Assembly (NCBI GenBank): GCA_900177435.1
Contig: FXAI01000001.1
Location: 166,039 to 230,038, forward strand
Direction: 5' to 3'
Source of the DNA: Alteromonadaceae bacterium Bs31
GTDB taxonomy: Bacteria > Pseudomonadota > Gammaproteobacteria > Pseudomonadales > Cellvibrionaceae
Length of the DNA stretch: 64,000 nucleotides
Positions 36,864-46,234 of this stretch are shown piece after piece. The translations under genes were made by a program, and so were the position numbers. The notes beneath the pieces were generated by a model. The model was not told the origin of the DNA and searched no databases. It worked only from the letters and a program-made list of their open reading frames with translations. Numbering within the stretch: position 1 is the first letter of the stretch; each line of letters opens with the position of its first letter.

Positions 36864-37214
36864 ATGAGTGCTGAAACCTTTACCCCAGAACCACTATTAG
36901 TGACAGAAAATGCCGTTACCAAGGTCCGAGGTTTGATCGAGGAAGAAGGCAACAATGATCTGAAGCTGCGTGTTTACGTTACGGGAGGGGGTTGTTCAGG
37001 CTTTCAGTATGGCTTTGCCTTTGACGAGCACTGCGGCGAAGACGATGCCCGTATCGAGAAGGAGGGAGTGGTTGTGGTTGTAGATTCCATGAGTTACCCC
37101 TATTTAGTGGGGGCAAAACTCGATTATGAAGAGGGCTTACAAGGCTCTCGTTTCACCGTGGTGAACCCCAATGCATCCTCAACGTGTGGTTGTGGTGCCT
37201 CGTTCTCGGTTTAG
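36864..37214 (+). CDS. erpA: Iron-sulfur cluster insertion protein ErpA
   Basis: An A-type carrier that transfers Fe-S clusters to apoproteins. The 116-residue product has the three conserved cysteines: Cys44 in [11 protein letters not shown], Cys108 and Cys110 in [20 protein letters not shown] and the VNPNAS run are typical of ErpA rather than IscA. It follows the argC-bactofilin cluster with its own promoter. The end overlaps the next gene. Confidence 0.95.
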   Translation: MSAETFTPEPLLVTENAVTKVRGLIEEEGNNDLKLRVYVTGGGCSGFQYGFAFDEHCGEDDARIEKEGVVVVVDSMSYPYLVGAKLDYEEGLQGSRFTVVNPNASSTCGCGASFSV

Positions 37215-37692
37215 GGTACTTTCCACTTACCTGATGCTGGTTTCTGCTAGCATTTTCGCCGAGCAAGCTCCTATTCCTGCCGAAGCTCCTATTCCTATAG
37301 TGCCAAGCGAGACTCGCTTTGAGCCTTCCGCAAATGGATACGTTGCCCGTATAGAATTGAATTCCCCCGAAGAAATTCGGCGTGCTTTGCTGCGTGCAGA
37401 AGAGTTTCATAGTCGTTTCCCATCGCAATCCGCTGAGGCGCCCCTGGCTATGGTGCTTCACGGCCCGGAAGTGGCAATTTTTTTGAAAGAGAATTACGCC
37501 GAACACAAAGACATCGTTGACCTTGCCGCTCGCCTCAGTGCGTTCGAGCTTATTGATATCAAAGTATGCAGAACACGCATGGGTGTTTTGGGGCGTGCAC
37601 CTACTGAGCTGGTTCCCTTCGTAGGCACTGTTCCTTTTGGTCCGCTAGAAATTGACCGGCTGCTCAAGCAAGAAAAATTTGTCTACTTTTAA
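37171..37692 (+). CDS. Putative exported DsrE-superfamily protein
   Basis: 173 residues from the ATG at 37171; a GTG at 37195 is an alternative. Residues 12-31 ([20 protein letters not shown]) look like a signal peptide. The mature part has the DsrE/DsrF layout: [36 protein letters not shown] with one Cys, and [20 protein letters not shown] ending. DsrE proteins move sulfur in the cytoplasm, so an exported version would be different in use. The start overlaps erpA by 44 bases, implying coupled expression. The substrate is unknown. Confidence 0.65.
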   Translation: MHPQRVVVVPRSRFRVLSTYLMLVSASIFAEQAPIPAEAPIPIVPSETRFEPSANGYVARIELNSPEEIRRALLRAEEFHSRFPSQSAEAPLAMVLHGPEVAIFLKENYAEHKDIVDLAARLSAFELIDIKVCRTRMGVLGRAPTELVPFVGTVPFGPLEIDRLLKQEKFVYF

Positions 37693-37712
37693 ACAAATTA
37701 TGCCTCCATGCA

Positions 37713-37741
37713 TTGAGTCTGGTGCTCTCTCTTGGTAGTGT
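37713..37741 (+). promoter_or_regulatory. Candidate rnpB promoter
   Basis: TTGAGT (37713-37718) and TAGTGT (37736-37741) with a 17-base spacer. Transcription would start about 37748-37750, which agrees with the start of the RNA set by its terminal helix. The -10 is a poor match. Confidence 0.45.
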
Positions 37742-37749
37742 TGCCGCCC

Positions 37750-38097
<348 letters not shown>

Positions 38098-38127
38098 TTT
38101 TTTCTAATGTCCTATCAAGGTATAAGC

Positions 38128-38646
38128 ATGAAAAACCGATTGTGCTCTCGCTCGCTTTCATTGTCGGTGTTAGTAGCCTTGATTTTTTCCGTTTCTGTTT
38201 CTGCGAATGAATCTTTCTATCGATATTCAGACATTGAAGCCTGGTTCTCTCTGAATAGTCAGCCCTTAAGCGAGATGGTTAAGCGCGTTGGGGGAGAAGG
38301 CTTGTTCAGCCTGCAGTATCAGGTGGGAGCGGGGCTTTCTTCAAGTGCTGGGCAGGGCTCGCCTGTGTCTCTATACACCGGTGAGCATGCTGAGTTTTAT
38401 CAATCTGTTTTAAGTGAGGCGCCGGTATCGATGCTGCTGAATACGGGTGATTTTGTTCTGCTGGAACCAGGAGTCTTTACTTGCGGTATTCGGCAATGTA
38501 GCTATTCCTTGGAAAACACAGAGACGAGTGTGCCCACGGAGCGCTGTTCGGCAAGTTCTCTCAAGGCCCCACGTGGCCACTGTATGTTTACCCTCAAGCC
38601 AGGCTGGCGGCTAAATTATTACTGGATTGAAAAGGGAGAGCCATAA
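38128..38646 (+). CDS. Secreted cysteine-containing protein of unknown function
   Basis: 172 residues from the ATG at 38128 after AAGG; the frame reaches back to 38062 inside rnpB, which cannot be coding. Residues 1-26 are a signal peptide (core SLSVLVALIFSVSVSA) with a cleavage site near SANE. The mature part has four cysteines, the first two as CGIRQC, likely forming two disulfides. The rest is beta-rich with no motif I recognise. It precedes the hybrid kinase gene by 169 bases on the same strand, so a sensing partner is possible but unproven. Confidence 0.65.
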   Translation: MKNRLCSRSLSLSVLVALIFSVSVSANESFYRYSDIEAWFSLNSQPLSEMVKRVGGEGLFSLQYQVGAGLSSSAGQGSPVSLYTGEHAEFYQSVLSEAPVSMLLNTGDFVLLEPGVFTCGIRQCSYSLENTETSVPTERCSASSLKAPRGHCMFTLKPGWRLNYYWIEKGEP

Positions 38647-38815
38647 ATTATAGGGCCAAGTATGGATTTGATGTCGTTCTTTGATGTCATTTGACGCGCC
38701 AGGCTACATTTGTGTAGCTTACATACTTTCGTGGTATTGCGTGTGGTCGATGCTGGTGCCAACATATGCGCTGCTCAAACTTTGGTCGTAATGGAGTTAA
38801 TAGATAGGGAATACC

Positions 38816-40834
38816 ATGTTGGATGTAATTTGGAACCCCGAGTCCTGCGAGGTACTCGATAAATCCTTTCTCGGTGAAGAGATCGCACGACACCAGCGCA
38901 GCATGCTGGGCAGTGGTCATGGCTTTTGGGAATGGGATTTGGCCACCAACAAATTACGCTGGTACGGTATCTTTTGGCGAGAGCTGGGTTACAACGAGCT
39001 CGACGTTCAAAACATGACTGAGCCTGAGGTTCTGCTGAATTATATTCATCCTGAGGACCGCGAAGCTTTTTACGCCGCTATTCAAGACACCATAAAAAAC
39101 GGTGTGATGCTAGATCTTTGCTACCGCCTGCGCAGTAAAATGGGCTATTACTTGTGGGTGCGGGTGAATGGGCAGGGCTACCGCGATGAAAACGGTTGGA
39201 CACACCATGTGGCCGGCGTCAACTACAACATCTCCCAGTTAAAGCAAACAGAACAGGCTCTGCGGGCAAGTGAGGCACGCTATAGCCGAATTATTGCCGG
39301 TACCCGAGACGGCGTTTGGGATTGGGATATTGAAAGTAATAAAATTGAGTTTTCTGATATATGCTGGGAGCAAATAGGCTTCAGCCCTACCGATATTGAG
39401 GCGCAGAACCTGCGTAATATTGCAGACTGGGAAGCGCGAATGTCCCAGCATGATGTAGACCGCTTTAAGAACGCCTTGAGGGATCACATTCTTGAGCGAG
39501 TACCTTTCGATATCGAGTATCAGATTAGAGCCAAAGACAGCTCAATGCGTTGGATACGCGCGCGAGCGGAAGCCACCTACAACGAAGGCGGCCGGGCTAC
39601 CCGGGTTTCAGGCAGTAATATGGATGTCACTGAGTTAAAGAATACCCAGCTTGCTGTGGTGCAGGCGAAGGTTGCAGCAGAGAAAGCAAATCAGGCTAAA
39701 TCTGAGTTTCTTTCAAGTATGAGCCATGAGCTGCGAACCCCCCTTAACGCTATTCTCGGCTATTCCCAGCTGTTTGATTACGACGAAAACTTAAGAGAAG
39801 AGCAGCAAGAAAGCGTTGCTGAAATCCGCAAGGCCGGAAATCATTTGCTGCACCTGATTAACGAAGTGTTGGATTTAGCGAAGATTGAGGCTGGGCGAAT
39901 GTCGCTCTCCCTGGAGCCCGTTGTACCAGAGCGCGTGATGAGTGATTGCCTTAAGTTGCTGCAGCCATTGGCGGAAGATAACGGTATTCAGCTTTCTGTG
40001 GAGCTCGGTACGCTCGGAACAACACCCATATTTGCAGATTACACGCGTCTGAAACAAGCATTGATAAACCTTGCCAGCAACGCAATTAAGTACAACAGGA
40101 AGAATGGCAAAGTGGTTATCGCCTTGGATAGAGCTGGCCCAGAGGCCATGCGGATTCTCGTGCGCGATACCGGGCACGGTATACCGGAATCCCAGCAGGA
40201 GCATGTATTTGAGCCCTTCAACCGCCTGGAAGCCGAGTGCGGCTCCATTGAAGGCAGCGGAGTTGGCTTGGTGATAACCAAGCGTCTCATTGAGATGATG
40301 CAAGGGCACATAGATTTTCACTCAGTTGAAAACACCGGTACCCAGTTCTGGATTGAACTGCCTTTGGCAAAAGAAGGTGAGGAGGGTGTGTCCGCCCTTG
40401 CGGAGGCGGCATTCTCTGAAAAACGCACAGAGCTGACTGTGCAGGGCGACTACCGCATTCTCTATATCGAAGATAACCCGGCAAACACGCGGTTATTCGA
40501 AAAAATCATCGAACGCTTTGCTCAGCTCTCTGTAACCACCGCAATGGAGCCCCTGCTGGGAATCTATGAGGCGCGAACAGCTCCTCCGGATATTATTGTT
40601 CTGGATATCAACCTGCCAGACTTAGATGGATATGAAGTGCTGGAAGTCCTTAAGAACGATACCCGCACCAAAGATATCCCAGTGGTTGCTCTGTCCGCTA
40701 ATGCCATGTCTATGGATGTTCACAAGGGCTTGCAAGCCGGCTTCGTTGATTACCTGACTAAGCCTGTCGAAGTGAACCGCCTGATAGCGGTGTTCAACCA
40801 ATTGCTAGAGAGGCCTTCTCTGAAGTCCGCATAG
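38816..40834 (+). CDS. Hybrid sensor histidine kinase, PAS-PAS-HisKA-HATPase-REC
   Basis: 672 residues, no membrane segment. PAS 1 spans about 33-140 (GFWEWDLATNKLRW, YYLWVRVNGQGY) and PAS 2 about 155-275 (GVWDWDIESNKIEF). HisKA holds His304 in SMSHELRTPLN. The ATP-binding domain has Asn422 in LASNAIKYN, DTGHG at 451-455 and GSGVGL at 480-485. The C-terminal receiver domain has Asp553, phospho-acceptor Asp597 in VLDINLPD, and Lys649 in TKP. There is no output domain and no adjacent phosphotransfer or regulator gene, so it signals to a partner elsewhere. AGGGA precedes the start. A terminator follows. Confidence 0.92.
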   Translation: MLDVIWNPESCEVLDKSFLGEEIARHQRSMLGSGHGFWEWDLATNKLRWYGIFWRELGYNELDVQNMTEPEVLLNYIHPEDREAFYAAIQDTIKNGVMLDLCYRLRSKMGYYLWVRVNGQGYRDENGWTHHVAGVNYNISQLKQTEQALRASEARYSRIIAGTRDGVWDWDIESNKIEFSDICWEQIGFSPTDIEAQNLRNIADWEARMSQHDVDRFKNALRDHILERVPFDIEYQIRAKDSSMRWIRARAEATYNEGGRATRVSGSNMDVTELKNTQLAVVQAKVAAEKANQAKSEFLSSMSHELRTPLNAILGYSQLFDYDENLREEQQESVAEIRKAGNHLLHLINEVLDLAKIEAGRMSLSLEPVVPERVMSDCLKLLQPLAEDNGIQLSVELGTLGTTPIFADYTRLKQALINLASNAIKYNRKNGKVVIALDRAGPEAMRILVRDTGHGIPESQQEHVFEPFNRLEAECGSIEGSGVGLVITKRLIEMMQGHIDFHSVENTGTQFWIELPLAKEGEEGVSALAEAAFSEKRTELTVQGDYRILYIEDNPANTRLFEKIIERFAQLSVTTAMEPLLGIYEARTAPPDIIVLDINLPDLDGYEVLEVLKNDTRTKDIPVVALSANAMSMDVHKGLQAGFVDYLTKPVEVNRLIAVFNQLLERPSLKSA

Positions 40835-40852
40835 AGCTGTTTCCTCCACTTT

Positions 40853-40878
40853 AGACCTTGTTGAACGTAGGTCTTTTT
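40853..40878 (+). terminator. Terminator after the hybrid kinase gene
   Basis: AGACCT (40853-40858) pairs with AGGTCT (40869-40874) around a 10-base loop and is followed by TTTTAT. It separates the kinase from the mra promoter. Confidence 0.65.
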
Positions 40879-41071
40879 ATATTTCATTGATCTATAACTA
40901 ACGCATTCATAAACCTAAAAAGTCTGTTTCTTAAAGTAAATTCTAGGTGTCCTCTTTAAGCTACTGTAAAGCAGGGGGTTTCTGCTTTCTGTTGCGCCTG
41001 CCTGCTGTGTGTATACCCCCTAAAACTTCCGAAATTTCAATAGCTTAGCTAACTTTTGCTGCTGTATTTCC

Positions 41072-41099
41072 TTGACTTTGCGCCAAGGGGAAATATAGT
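41072..41099 (+). promoter_or_regulatory. Promoter of the dcw cluster (Pmra)
   Basis: TTGACT (41072-41077) and TATAGT (41094-41099) with a 16-base spacer. Transcription should start near 41106, directly at the first MraZ box. Confidence 0.75.
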
Positions 41100-41106
41100 G
41101 TGCAAA

Positions 41107-41141
41107 AGTGGTGTAAAGTGGTGATTAGTGGAATATTGTGG
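41107..41141 (+). promoter_or_regulatory. MraZ operator: four AGTGG boxes at 10-nt period
   Basis: AGTGG at 41107, 41117 and 41127 and TGTGG at 41137, each followed by five variable bases. MraZ is known to bind direct TGGG/GTGG-type repeats spaced by ten bases upstream of its own gene. The boxes cover the predicted start of transcription, so MraZ would repress the cluster. Confidence 0.85.
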
Positions 41142-41266
41142 GTTTATTGCGAGAAAAGCTCTATACTTTCAAGAAGAATTCCCAATACAGCGCGAGCATT
41201 CGCTGGTACCGAGTAAAACAGAGCGTGGTTTTTCTTTGTTGAAGAGCTGCGAGCGAGAGGTAAAAC

Positions 41267-41710
41267 GTGTTTCAAGGCAGTCACGCCATCAATATGGACG
41301 CCAAAGGTCGCATGGCTATCCCGGCTAAATACCGGGATACCTTAGCGGGTGCTTGCGGCGGCCGCATAGTGATGACTGCCCACACGCAAGACCGCTGCGT
41401 ACTTGTTTATCCGGAGCCAGAGTGGCAAACGATTTTGCCGAAGATAGAAGCGCTGCCCACCTTCAACAAAGCATCACTACGAGCCCAGCGTCTGCTGATT
41501 GGTTACGCCTGTGGTCTGGAGCTGGACGGTAATGGCCGCATCCTGGTTCCGCCCACCTTGCGAGACTACGCAGGCCTGGAAAAAAAGCTGATGTTGGTTG
41601 GTCTAGGAAAGAAGTTCGAGCTCTGGAGTGAAGAAGCCTGGTTGGCCTCTGTCGCCGATATCGAGAGCGAGGGCGATCTACCAGAAGAAATGATATCGCT
41701 CTCCCTGTAG
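41267..41710 (+). CDS. mraZ: Transcriptional regulator MraZ
   Basis: An AbrB-fold DNA-binding protein that binds its own promoter and controls the division/cell-wall cluster. The 147-residue product has two SpoVT-AbrB repeats: [16 protein letters not shown] near the N-terminus and [20 protein letters not shown] in the second half. The GTG start at 41267 follows GAGAGGT and gives MFQGSHAIN, as in the family. It is the first gene of the cluster; rsmH follows 9 bases on. Confidence 0.96.
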   Translation: MFQGSHAINMDAKGRMAIPAKYRDTLAGACGGRIVMTAHTQDRCVLVYPEPEWQTILPKIEALPTFNKASLRAQRLLIGYACGLELDGNGRILVPPTLRDYAGLEKKLMLVGLGKKFELWSEEAWLASVADIESEGDLPEEMISLSL

Positions 41711-41719
41711 GAGGGAGCT

Positions 41720-42661
41720 TTGAATACAAAACAACATTATTCCGTACTACTGCGGGAATCGGTTGATGCCTTGGTGACCGATCCGGGGGGTATCTATGTC
41801 GATGGTACCTTTGGGCGCGGAGGGCATAGCCGGGAGATTCTGCGCAGCCTTGATCAAGGGGGGCGGCTGCTTGCCTTCGATAAGGATCCACAGGCCGTAG
41901 AGGAAGGTGAAAGGTTAGCCGCGGAAGATGCGCGCTTTACTATTATTCACGGTTCCTTTGCAAGCTTTTCCAGCGTAAAGCAAAGCTTGCTTGAGCTGGG
42001 GAGGGATGGTGAAGGTCTTTGCGGAGTCCTGCTAGATTTGGGGGTTTCTTCGCCCCAGCTTGATGAGGCTGAAAGAGGCTTCAGCTTTTTACAGGATGGG
42101 CCGCTGGATATGCGAATGAATAATAGCGCCGGGCAAACAGCAGCCGATTGGATTAATAGCGCAGAAGAAGATGAAATTGTATTTGTCTTGCGGGAGTACG
42201 GCGAAGAAAGGTTTGCCAGGCGAATGGCAAGAGCTGTCATTAAAGAGCGGCAGTTGCAAGAGTTTTCGACCACTAGTCGGTTTGCTCAGGTAATTAGTGA
42301 AGCGAATCCACGGTGGGAAAAAGGAAAGCACCCAGCAACACGCGCTTTTCAGGCTGTAAGGATTTTTATTAACCGCGAGCTAGAAGATCTTACTTTGGCG
42401 CTTGATGAGGCCTTGAGCACAATAAAAAGCGGCGGGCGCTTGGTGGTAATTAGTTTTCACTCGCTGGAAGACCGTATTGTTAAACGTTTTTTTCGAGAGC
42501 AAACACGGGGCAAGCAATTTCCAGCAGGTATGCCGATAACCGATGACATGCTGGATAAAAAAATGCGAACGCTGGGTAAAGCCATAAAAGCAAGTGATCA
42601 TGAATTGCAGGAAAATATCCGCTCGCGTAGTGCAGTAATGCGAGTGGCAGAAAAAATTTAA
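41720..42661 (+). CDS. rsmH: 16S rRNA C1402 N4-methyltransferase
   Basis: Methylates N4 of C1402 in 16S rRNA. The 313-residue product has [13 protein letters not shown], the SAM loop [36 protein letters not shown] and the [13 protein letters not shown] motif. Standard length. It starts TTG at 41720 (TTGAATACAAAACAACAT) after GTAGGAGGGAGC. It sits between mraZ and ftsL. Confidence 0.96.
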   Translation: MNTKQHYSVLLRESVDALVTDPGGIYVDGTFGRGGHSREILRSLDQGGRLLAFDKDPQAVEEGERLAAEDARFTIIHGSFASFSSVKQSLLELGRDGEGLCGVLLDLGVSSPQLDEAERGFSFLQDGPLDMRMNNSAGQTAADWINSAEEDEIVFVLREYGEERFARRMARAVIKERQLQEFSTTSRFAQVISEANPRWEKGKHPATRAFQAVRIFINRELEDLTLALDEALSTIKSGGRLVVISFHSLEDRIVKRFFREQTRGKQFPAGMPITDDMLDKKMRTLGKAIKASDHELQENIRSRSAVMRVAEKI

Positions 42662-42684
42662 TTTCATTTAAGTGCAAAGAAAAC

Positions 42685-42984
42685 GTGTCTATAGCAAAGG
42701 AAACAACACCCACAGTTCTTCGGGGCTTGCTAATCGCCGCTCTATGGGTTGGGTGTGTTGCGACGGCATTAGGGGTTGTTTATAGCTCGTTTAAATCGAG
42801 GAAGTTTACTCAGGAATTGGAGCTGTTAAGAAGGGAGTCAACTCAGTTACAGGTAGCTTCGGGGCAGTTTTTGTTGGAAAAGAGTACATGGGCCGCCTAT
42901 TCGCGTGTGGAAAAAATCGCGTTTGAAGAATTGGGTATGGAAGTTCCAGAAAGCGAAAAAACAATTTTGGTATACAAACGATGA
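42685..42984 (+). CDS. ftsL: Cell division protein FtsL
   Basis: A small bitopic divisome protein that forms a complex with FtsB and FtsQ. The 99-residue product has a short N-terminal tail, one membrane helix (about 13-33, GLLIAALWVGCVATALGVVYS) and a leucine-zipper-like coiled coil (KFTQELELLRRESTQLQVASGQ region). It starts at a GTG with a weak ribosome site and overlaps ftsI by 4 bases (ATGA). Confidence 0.9.
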   Translation: MSIAKETTPTVLRGLLIAALWVGCVATALGVVYSSFKSRKFTQELELLRRESTQLQVASGQFLLEKSTWAAYSRVEKIAFEELGMEVPESEKTILVYKR

Positions 42985-44675
42985 AAGATGCAAAGCGAAA
43001 TTTGTTGTGGCGATACCGATCCATAAGTATCACGCTGTTTGCCTTAACCTTGCCCTTGGTATCTCACCTGGCGAAATTACAGGTGGTACCTTCAACGGAG
43101 CGGGGTTATGAGTTTCTGCAAAGTGAGGGGGAGGCCCGTACCTCACGCAGTGAAACCTTGCATGCCTACCGCGGGGTAATTACAGATAGAAACGGAGAGT
43201 TACTTGCGGTTAGCACGCCGCTCACATCCTTGTACGCAGAACCCAAAAAAATCAATGAGCAAGAAATAGCGGAGCTCGCCGCCGTTCTGAAAATATCAGA
43301 AAAGAATTTGCGGCAACGCTTGGCTAAATACCGAAATAAACAATTTATGTATCTTGTACGGCACCTGCCTCCGCATCAGGCCGAGCCAATACTAAACAGG
43401 AAGTTTCAAGGGGTCGCCGCGGAGACGGAATACCGGCGCTATTACCCCGCTGGAGAAGTGGCAGCTCATGTGGTTGGCTTTACTGATATTGAGGATAAGG
43501 GCCAGGAAGGTATTGAGCTCGCTTATGAAGAGCATCTTGCCGGTGCAAGTGGTTACAAGAAGGTAATAAAGGATTTAAAGGGGAATATTGTAAAAGATAA
43601 CGGTGTACTCAAAGCGCCTGTGTCCGGGAGCAACCTTTCCTTAAGTCTTGATTTACGCCTGCAATATTTGGCTTACCGGGAATTAAAAGCCGCAGTGGCA
43701 AAACAGGGGGCAAAATCCGGTTCGGTTGTGATGCTGGATGTCGATAGCGGGGAAATATTGGCGATGGCTAATCAGCCATCTTACAACCCAAATGATCGTA
43801 TTCGCATACACCCAGAACAATTGCGAAACCGCGCCATCACCGATGTGTTCGAGCCTGGTTCTACAGTAAAACCGCTCACTATTATGGCGGCCTTGGAATC
43901 CGGGCTGTATTCAATAGGTGACACAATTGATACCAGCCCGGGATATGTGATGGTTGGAAAAAAAGCGCTATTAGATCCAAAAGATTATGGCGTGTTGAGC
44001 TTAACAAAAATACTCACTAAGTCTAGCCAGGTAGGTATAACAAAAATTGCTCTCGAGATGGAGCCTGACGAATTGAGGGGTTTCTTTTACCGCTCGGGCA
44101 TCGGGCAAGCAGCAGGCTTGGGTTTTCCCGGTGAAAGTGTCGGTGTTTTACCCAGTCGAAGTCGATGGCACCCCATAGAGATTGCAACACTCGCTTTTGG
44201 CTACGGTTTAAATGTAAATGCGGTTCAGCTGGCGCAGGCTTACGGGATGATCGCCGACCACGGTGTTCTTAAGCCCACCAGTATATTAAAGCTCAGTGGT
44301 GTACCGCTGGAAAATTCAGTGGTATCTGCAGATATCGCCAATAGTGTTTCAACGATGTTGAAAACTGTTACTCAGCCGGGTGGTACTGCAACGCGTGCTC
44401 AGATTTCCGCATACCCGGTAGCGGGTAAAACGGGAACTGCTCATAAAGTTGGATTGGCCGGTTACGCCGAAGATAGACACATTGCTTTATTTGCGGGCTT
44501 TGCCCCCGCTGATAATCCAAAGCTTGTGGCGGTGGTGATAATTAATGAGCCGAGCGATGGTCGTTACTACGGTGGTGAAGCCGCTGCGCCGGTCTTTGCA
44601 AGCATTGTTGAAGGTTCGCTCAAAATTCTTAATGTCGCCCCACAAAAAAGTGAAACGATGGTAGCAGGTATTTAG
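42981..44675 (+). CDS. ftsI: Septal peptidoglycan transpeptidase FtsI (PBP3)
   Basis: Class B penicillin-binding protein that cross-links septal peptidoglycan. The 564-residue product has an N-terminal membrane helix (about 15-33), a dimerisation domain with RGVITDRNGELLAVS, and the transpeptidase domain: STVK at Ser294-Lys297 and KTGT at Lys483-Thr486. The second motif reads SSQ at 348-350, where SxN is usual in PBPs. FtsI is the target of beta-lactams. It is 4 bases into the ftsL end and precedes murE. Confidence 0.96.
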   Translation: MKDAKRNLLWRYRSISITLFALTLPLVSHLAKLQVVPSTERGYEFLQSEGEARTSRSETLHAYRGVITDRNGELLAVSTPLTSLYAEPKKINEQEIAELAAVLKISEKNLRQRLAKYRNKQFMYLVRHLPPHQAEPILNRKFQGVAAETEYRRYYPAGEVAAHVVGFTDIEDKGQEGIELAYEEHLAGASGYKKVIKDLKGNIVKDNGVLKAPVSGSNLSLSLDLRLQYLAYRELKAAVAKQGAKSGSVVMLDVDSGEILAMANQPSYNPNDRIRIHPEQLRNRAITDVFEPGSTVKPLTIMAALESGLYSIGDTIDTSPGYVMVGKKALLDPKDYGVLSLTKILTKSSQVGITKIALEMEPDELRGFFYRSGIGQAAGLGFPGESVGVLPSRSRWHPIEIATLAFGYGLNVNAVQLAQAYGMIADHGVLKPTSILKLSGVPLENSVVSADIANSVSTMLKTVTQPGGTATRAQISAYPVAGKTGTAHKVGLAGYAEDRHIALFAGFAPADNPKLVAVVIINEPSDGRYYGGEAAAPVFASIVEGSLKILNVAPQKSETMVAGI

Positions 44676-44689
44676 TCTTGGTTGATGGT

Positions 44690-46234
44690 ATGGAACCACA
44701 TCAGAGCGGTAGCGTATGTTCGAGCTTAAACAATATTGTTGTTAGCTTGGGTTTCGACGCGCCTGAAAAAAATATCCCTGTTAATGGCATGACACTGGAC
44801 AGTCGTGAAGTTAAAGATGGTTTTCTATTTGTTGCAATCAAAGGTGCGCATAGCGATGGTCGAAAATATATCGACCAGGCAATTGCTGCCGGCGCATCAG
44901 CAGTGTTGGCAGAGGGCGATGAGAATGAGAACAAGCATCCCGTCTATTTTGTGCGGGGTTTGCGGCTGCGGCTTGGAGAAATAGCTGCCCGGTTTTATGG
45001 TATGCCTGCAAACGAGATGGAAATTATTGGTATTACAGGAACCAATGGTAAAACCACCTGTGCACAATTAATAAAGCAAATGTTCGATGGCTTGGGTGAG
45101 CGGGCTGCGACTATTGGCACAATGGGTTATGGTGCGGACCTCTCTCGCCTTGTCAGTACAGGCCTCACCACTCCGGATGCCATAAGCTGTCAAAAAATAC
45201 TTAAAAAGTTCCTGCAGCAGAATATTTCCAAAGTCAGCATGGAAGTTTCATCCCATGCTCTGGCGCAGGGGCGTTGCGAGGGGCTTAGATTTGCGGGAGC
45301 CTTGTTTACAAACCTTAGCCAGGATCACCTGGATTATCACGCGGACATGGCGGAATATGCAAAAACAAAAGCACGCTTATTCTCCGCTGCAGACAGGAAG
45401 TTTGCGGTAATTAATGCCGATGACCAATGTGGACGTGAAGTAATTCTTCCCGCTGTGCCTGCGGAAGTTTCCTGCATTCTTTACGGTATTGATAAGCTTA
45501 AGGTGAAATCCGTGCTGCCAGAGAATGCCAGGTTTGTGATTGCTAAAAATATTGAATATGAAGCGAATGGCTTTACGATGGATATTTATTCCAGCTGGGG
45601 AGAAGCAAAAGCGAAGTGTGCTTTACTGGGGCCGTTCAATGTACACAACGTATTAGCAACGGTGTCGGTGCTTTGCGCGTCGGGCTTTTCTTTGGTGCAA
45701 GTTGCGGCGCATGTCAAAAATTTAAAACCGATCGCAGGCCGAATGCAATTGCTTAGCGTTGCTGGCGCTGACATTACCGTTTGCGTTGATTATGCGCATA
45801 CTCCGGATGCTTTAGAAAAAGCCATAACCGCTACAAAAATACATACTCAGGGAAACCTTATTACGGTTTTTGGTTGTGGTGGTGACCGAGATAGCAGTAA
45901 GCGTTTGCAGATGGGGCTAACAGCAGAGAGTCTCTCCGATCGTATCGTTGTGACTTCTGATAATCCACGTACTGAAGATCCATCATCAATAATCAATGAT
46001 GTTTTGGCCGGGCTGAAGGGTTCGGTTGAGGTTAGAGTTGATCGCGCTGAAGCAATTGATTTTGCCATCGCAAACGCGGAACCCCATGATTGTGTTCTTA
46101 TTGCCGGGAAAGGCCACGAGGATTATCAAATCATTGGAGATCGTAAACTCCCATTTAGTGATGTCCTGGTTGCACAGCAGTGTTTGATGGCTCGCACAAG
46201 CCGAAGAGCTGGAGGTGCATATGATGCTGTCTGA
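44690..46234 (+). CDS. murE: UDP-MurNAc-L-Ala-D-Glu:meso-DAP ligase MurE
   Basis: Adds meso-diaminopimelate to the cell-wall precursor. The product has the ATP loop GITGTNGKTTCAQ, the MEVSSHALAQGR motif, and the DNPR signature (SDNPRTEDPSSI) that selects DAP over lysine. I use the ATG at 44690, giving 514 residues. A TTG at 44678, seven bases after AGGT, would add four residues and is a real alternative. The end overlaps murF by 14 bases. Confidence 0.94.
   Translation: MEPHQSGSVCSSLNNIVVSLGFDAPEKNIPVNGMTLDSREVKDGFLFVAIKGAHSDGRKYIDQAIAAGASAVLAEGDENENKHPVYFVRGLRLRLGEIAARFYGMPANEMEIIGITGTNGKTTCAQLIKQMFDGLGERAATIGTMGYGADLSRLVSTGLTTPDAISCQKILKKFLQQNISKVSMEVSSHALAQGRCEGLRFAGALFTNLSQDHLDYHADMAEYAKTKARLFSAADRKFAVINADDQCGREVILPAVPAEVSCILYGIDKLKVKSVLPENARFVIAKNIEYEANGFTMDIYSSWGEAKAKCALLGPFNVHNVLATVSVLCASGFSLVQVAAHVKNLKPIAGRMQLLSVAGADITVCVDYAHTPDALEKAITATKIHTQGNLITVFGCGGDRDSSKRLQMGLTAESLSDRIVVTSDNPRTEDPSSIINDVLAGLKGSVEVRVDRAEAIDFAIANAEPHDCVLIAGKGHEDYQIIGDRKLPFSDVLVAQQCLMARTSRRAGGAYDAV

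Larger units (their letters stand above)
40835..41266. other. Intergenic region upstream of mraZ
   Basis: 432 bases holding the kinase terminator, the mra promoter and the MraZ boxes, each listed separately. The stretch 40880-41070 is A/T rich with no further feature recognised. The mraZ leader from the predicted start to the GTG is about 160 nt. Confidence 0.7.
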
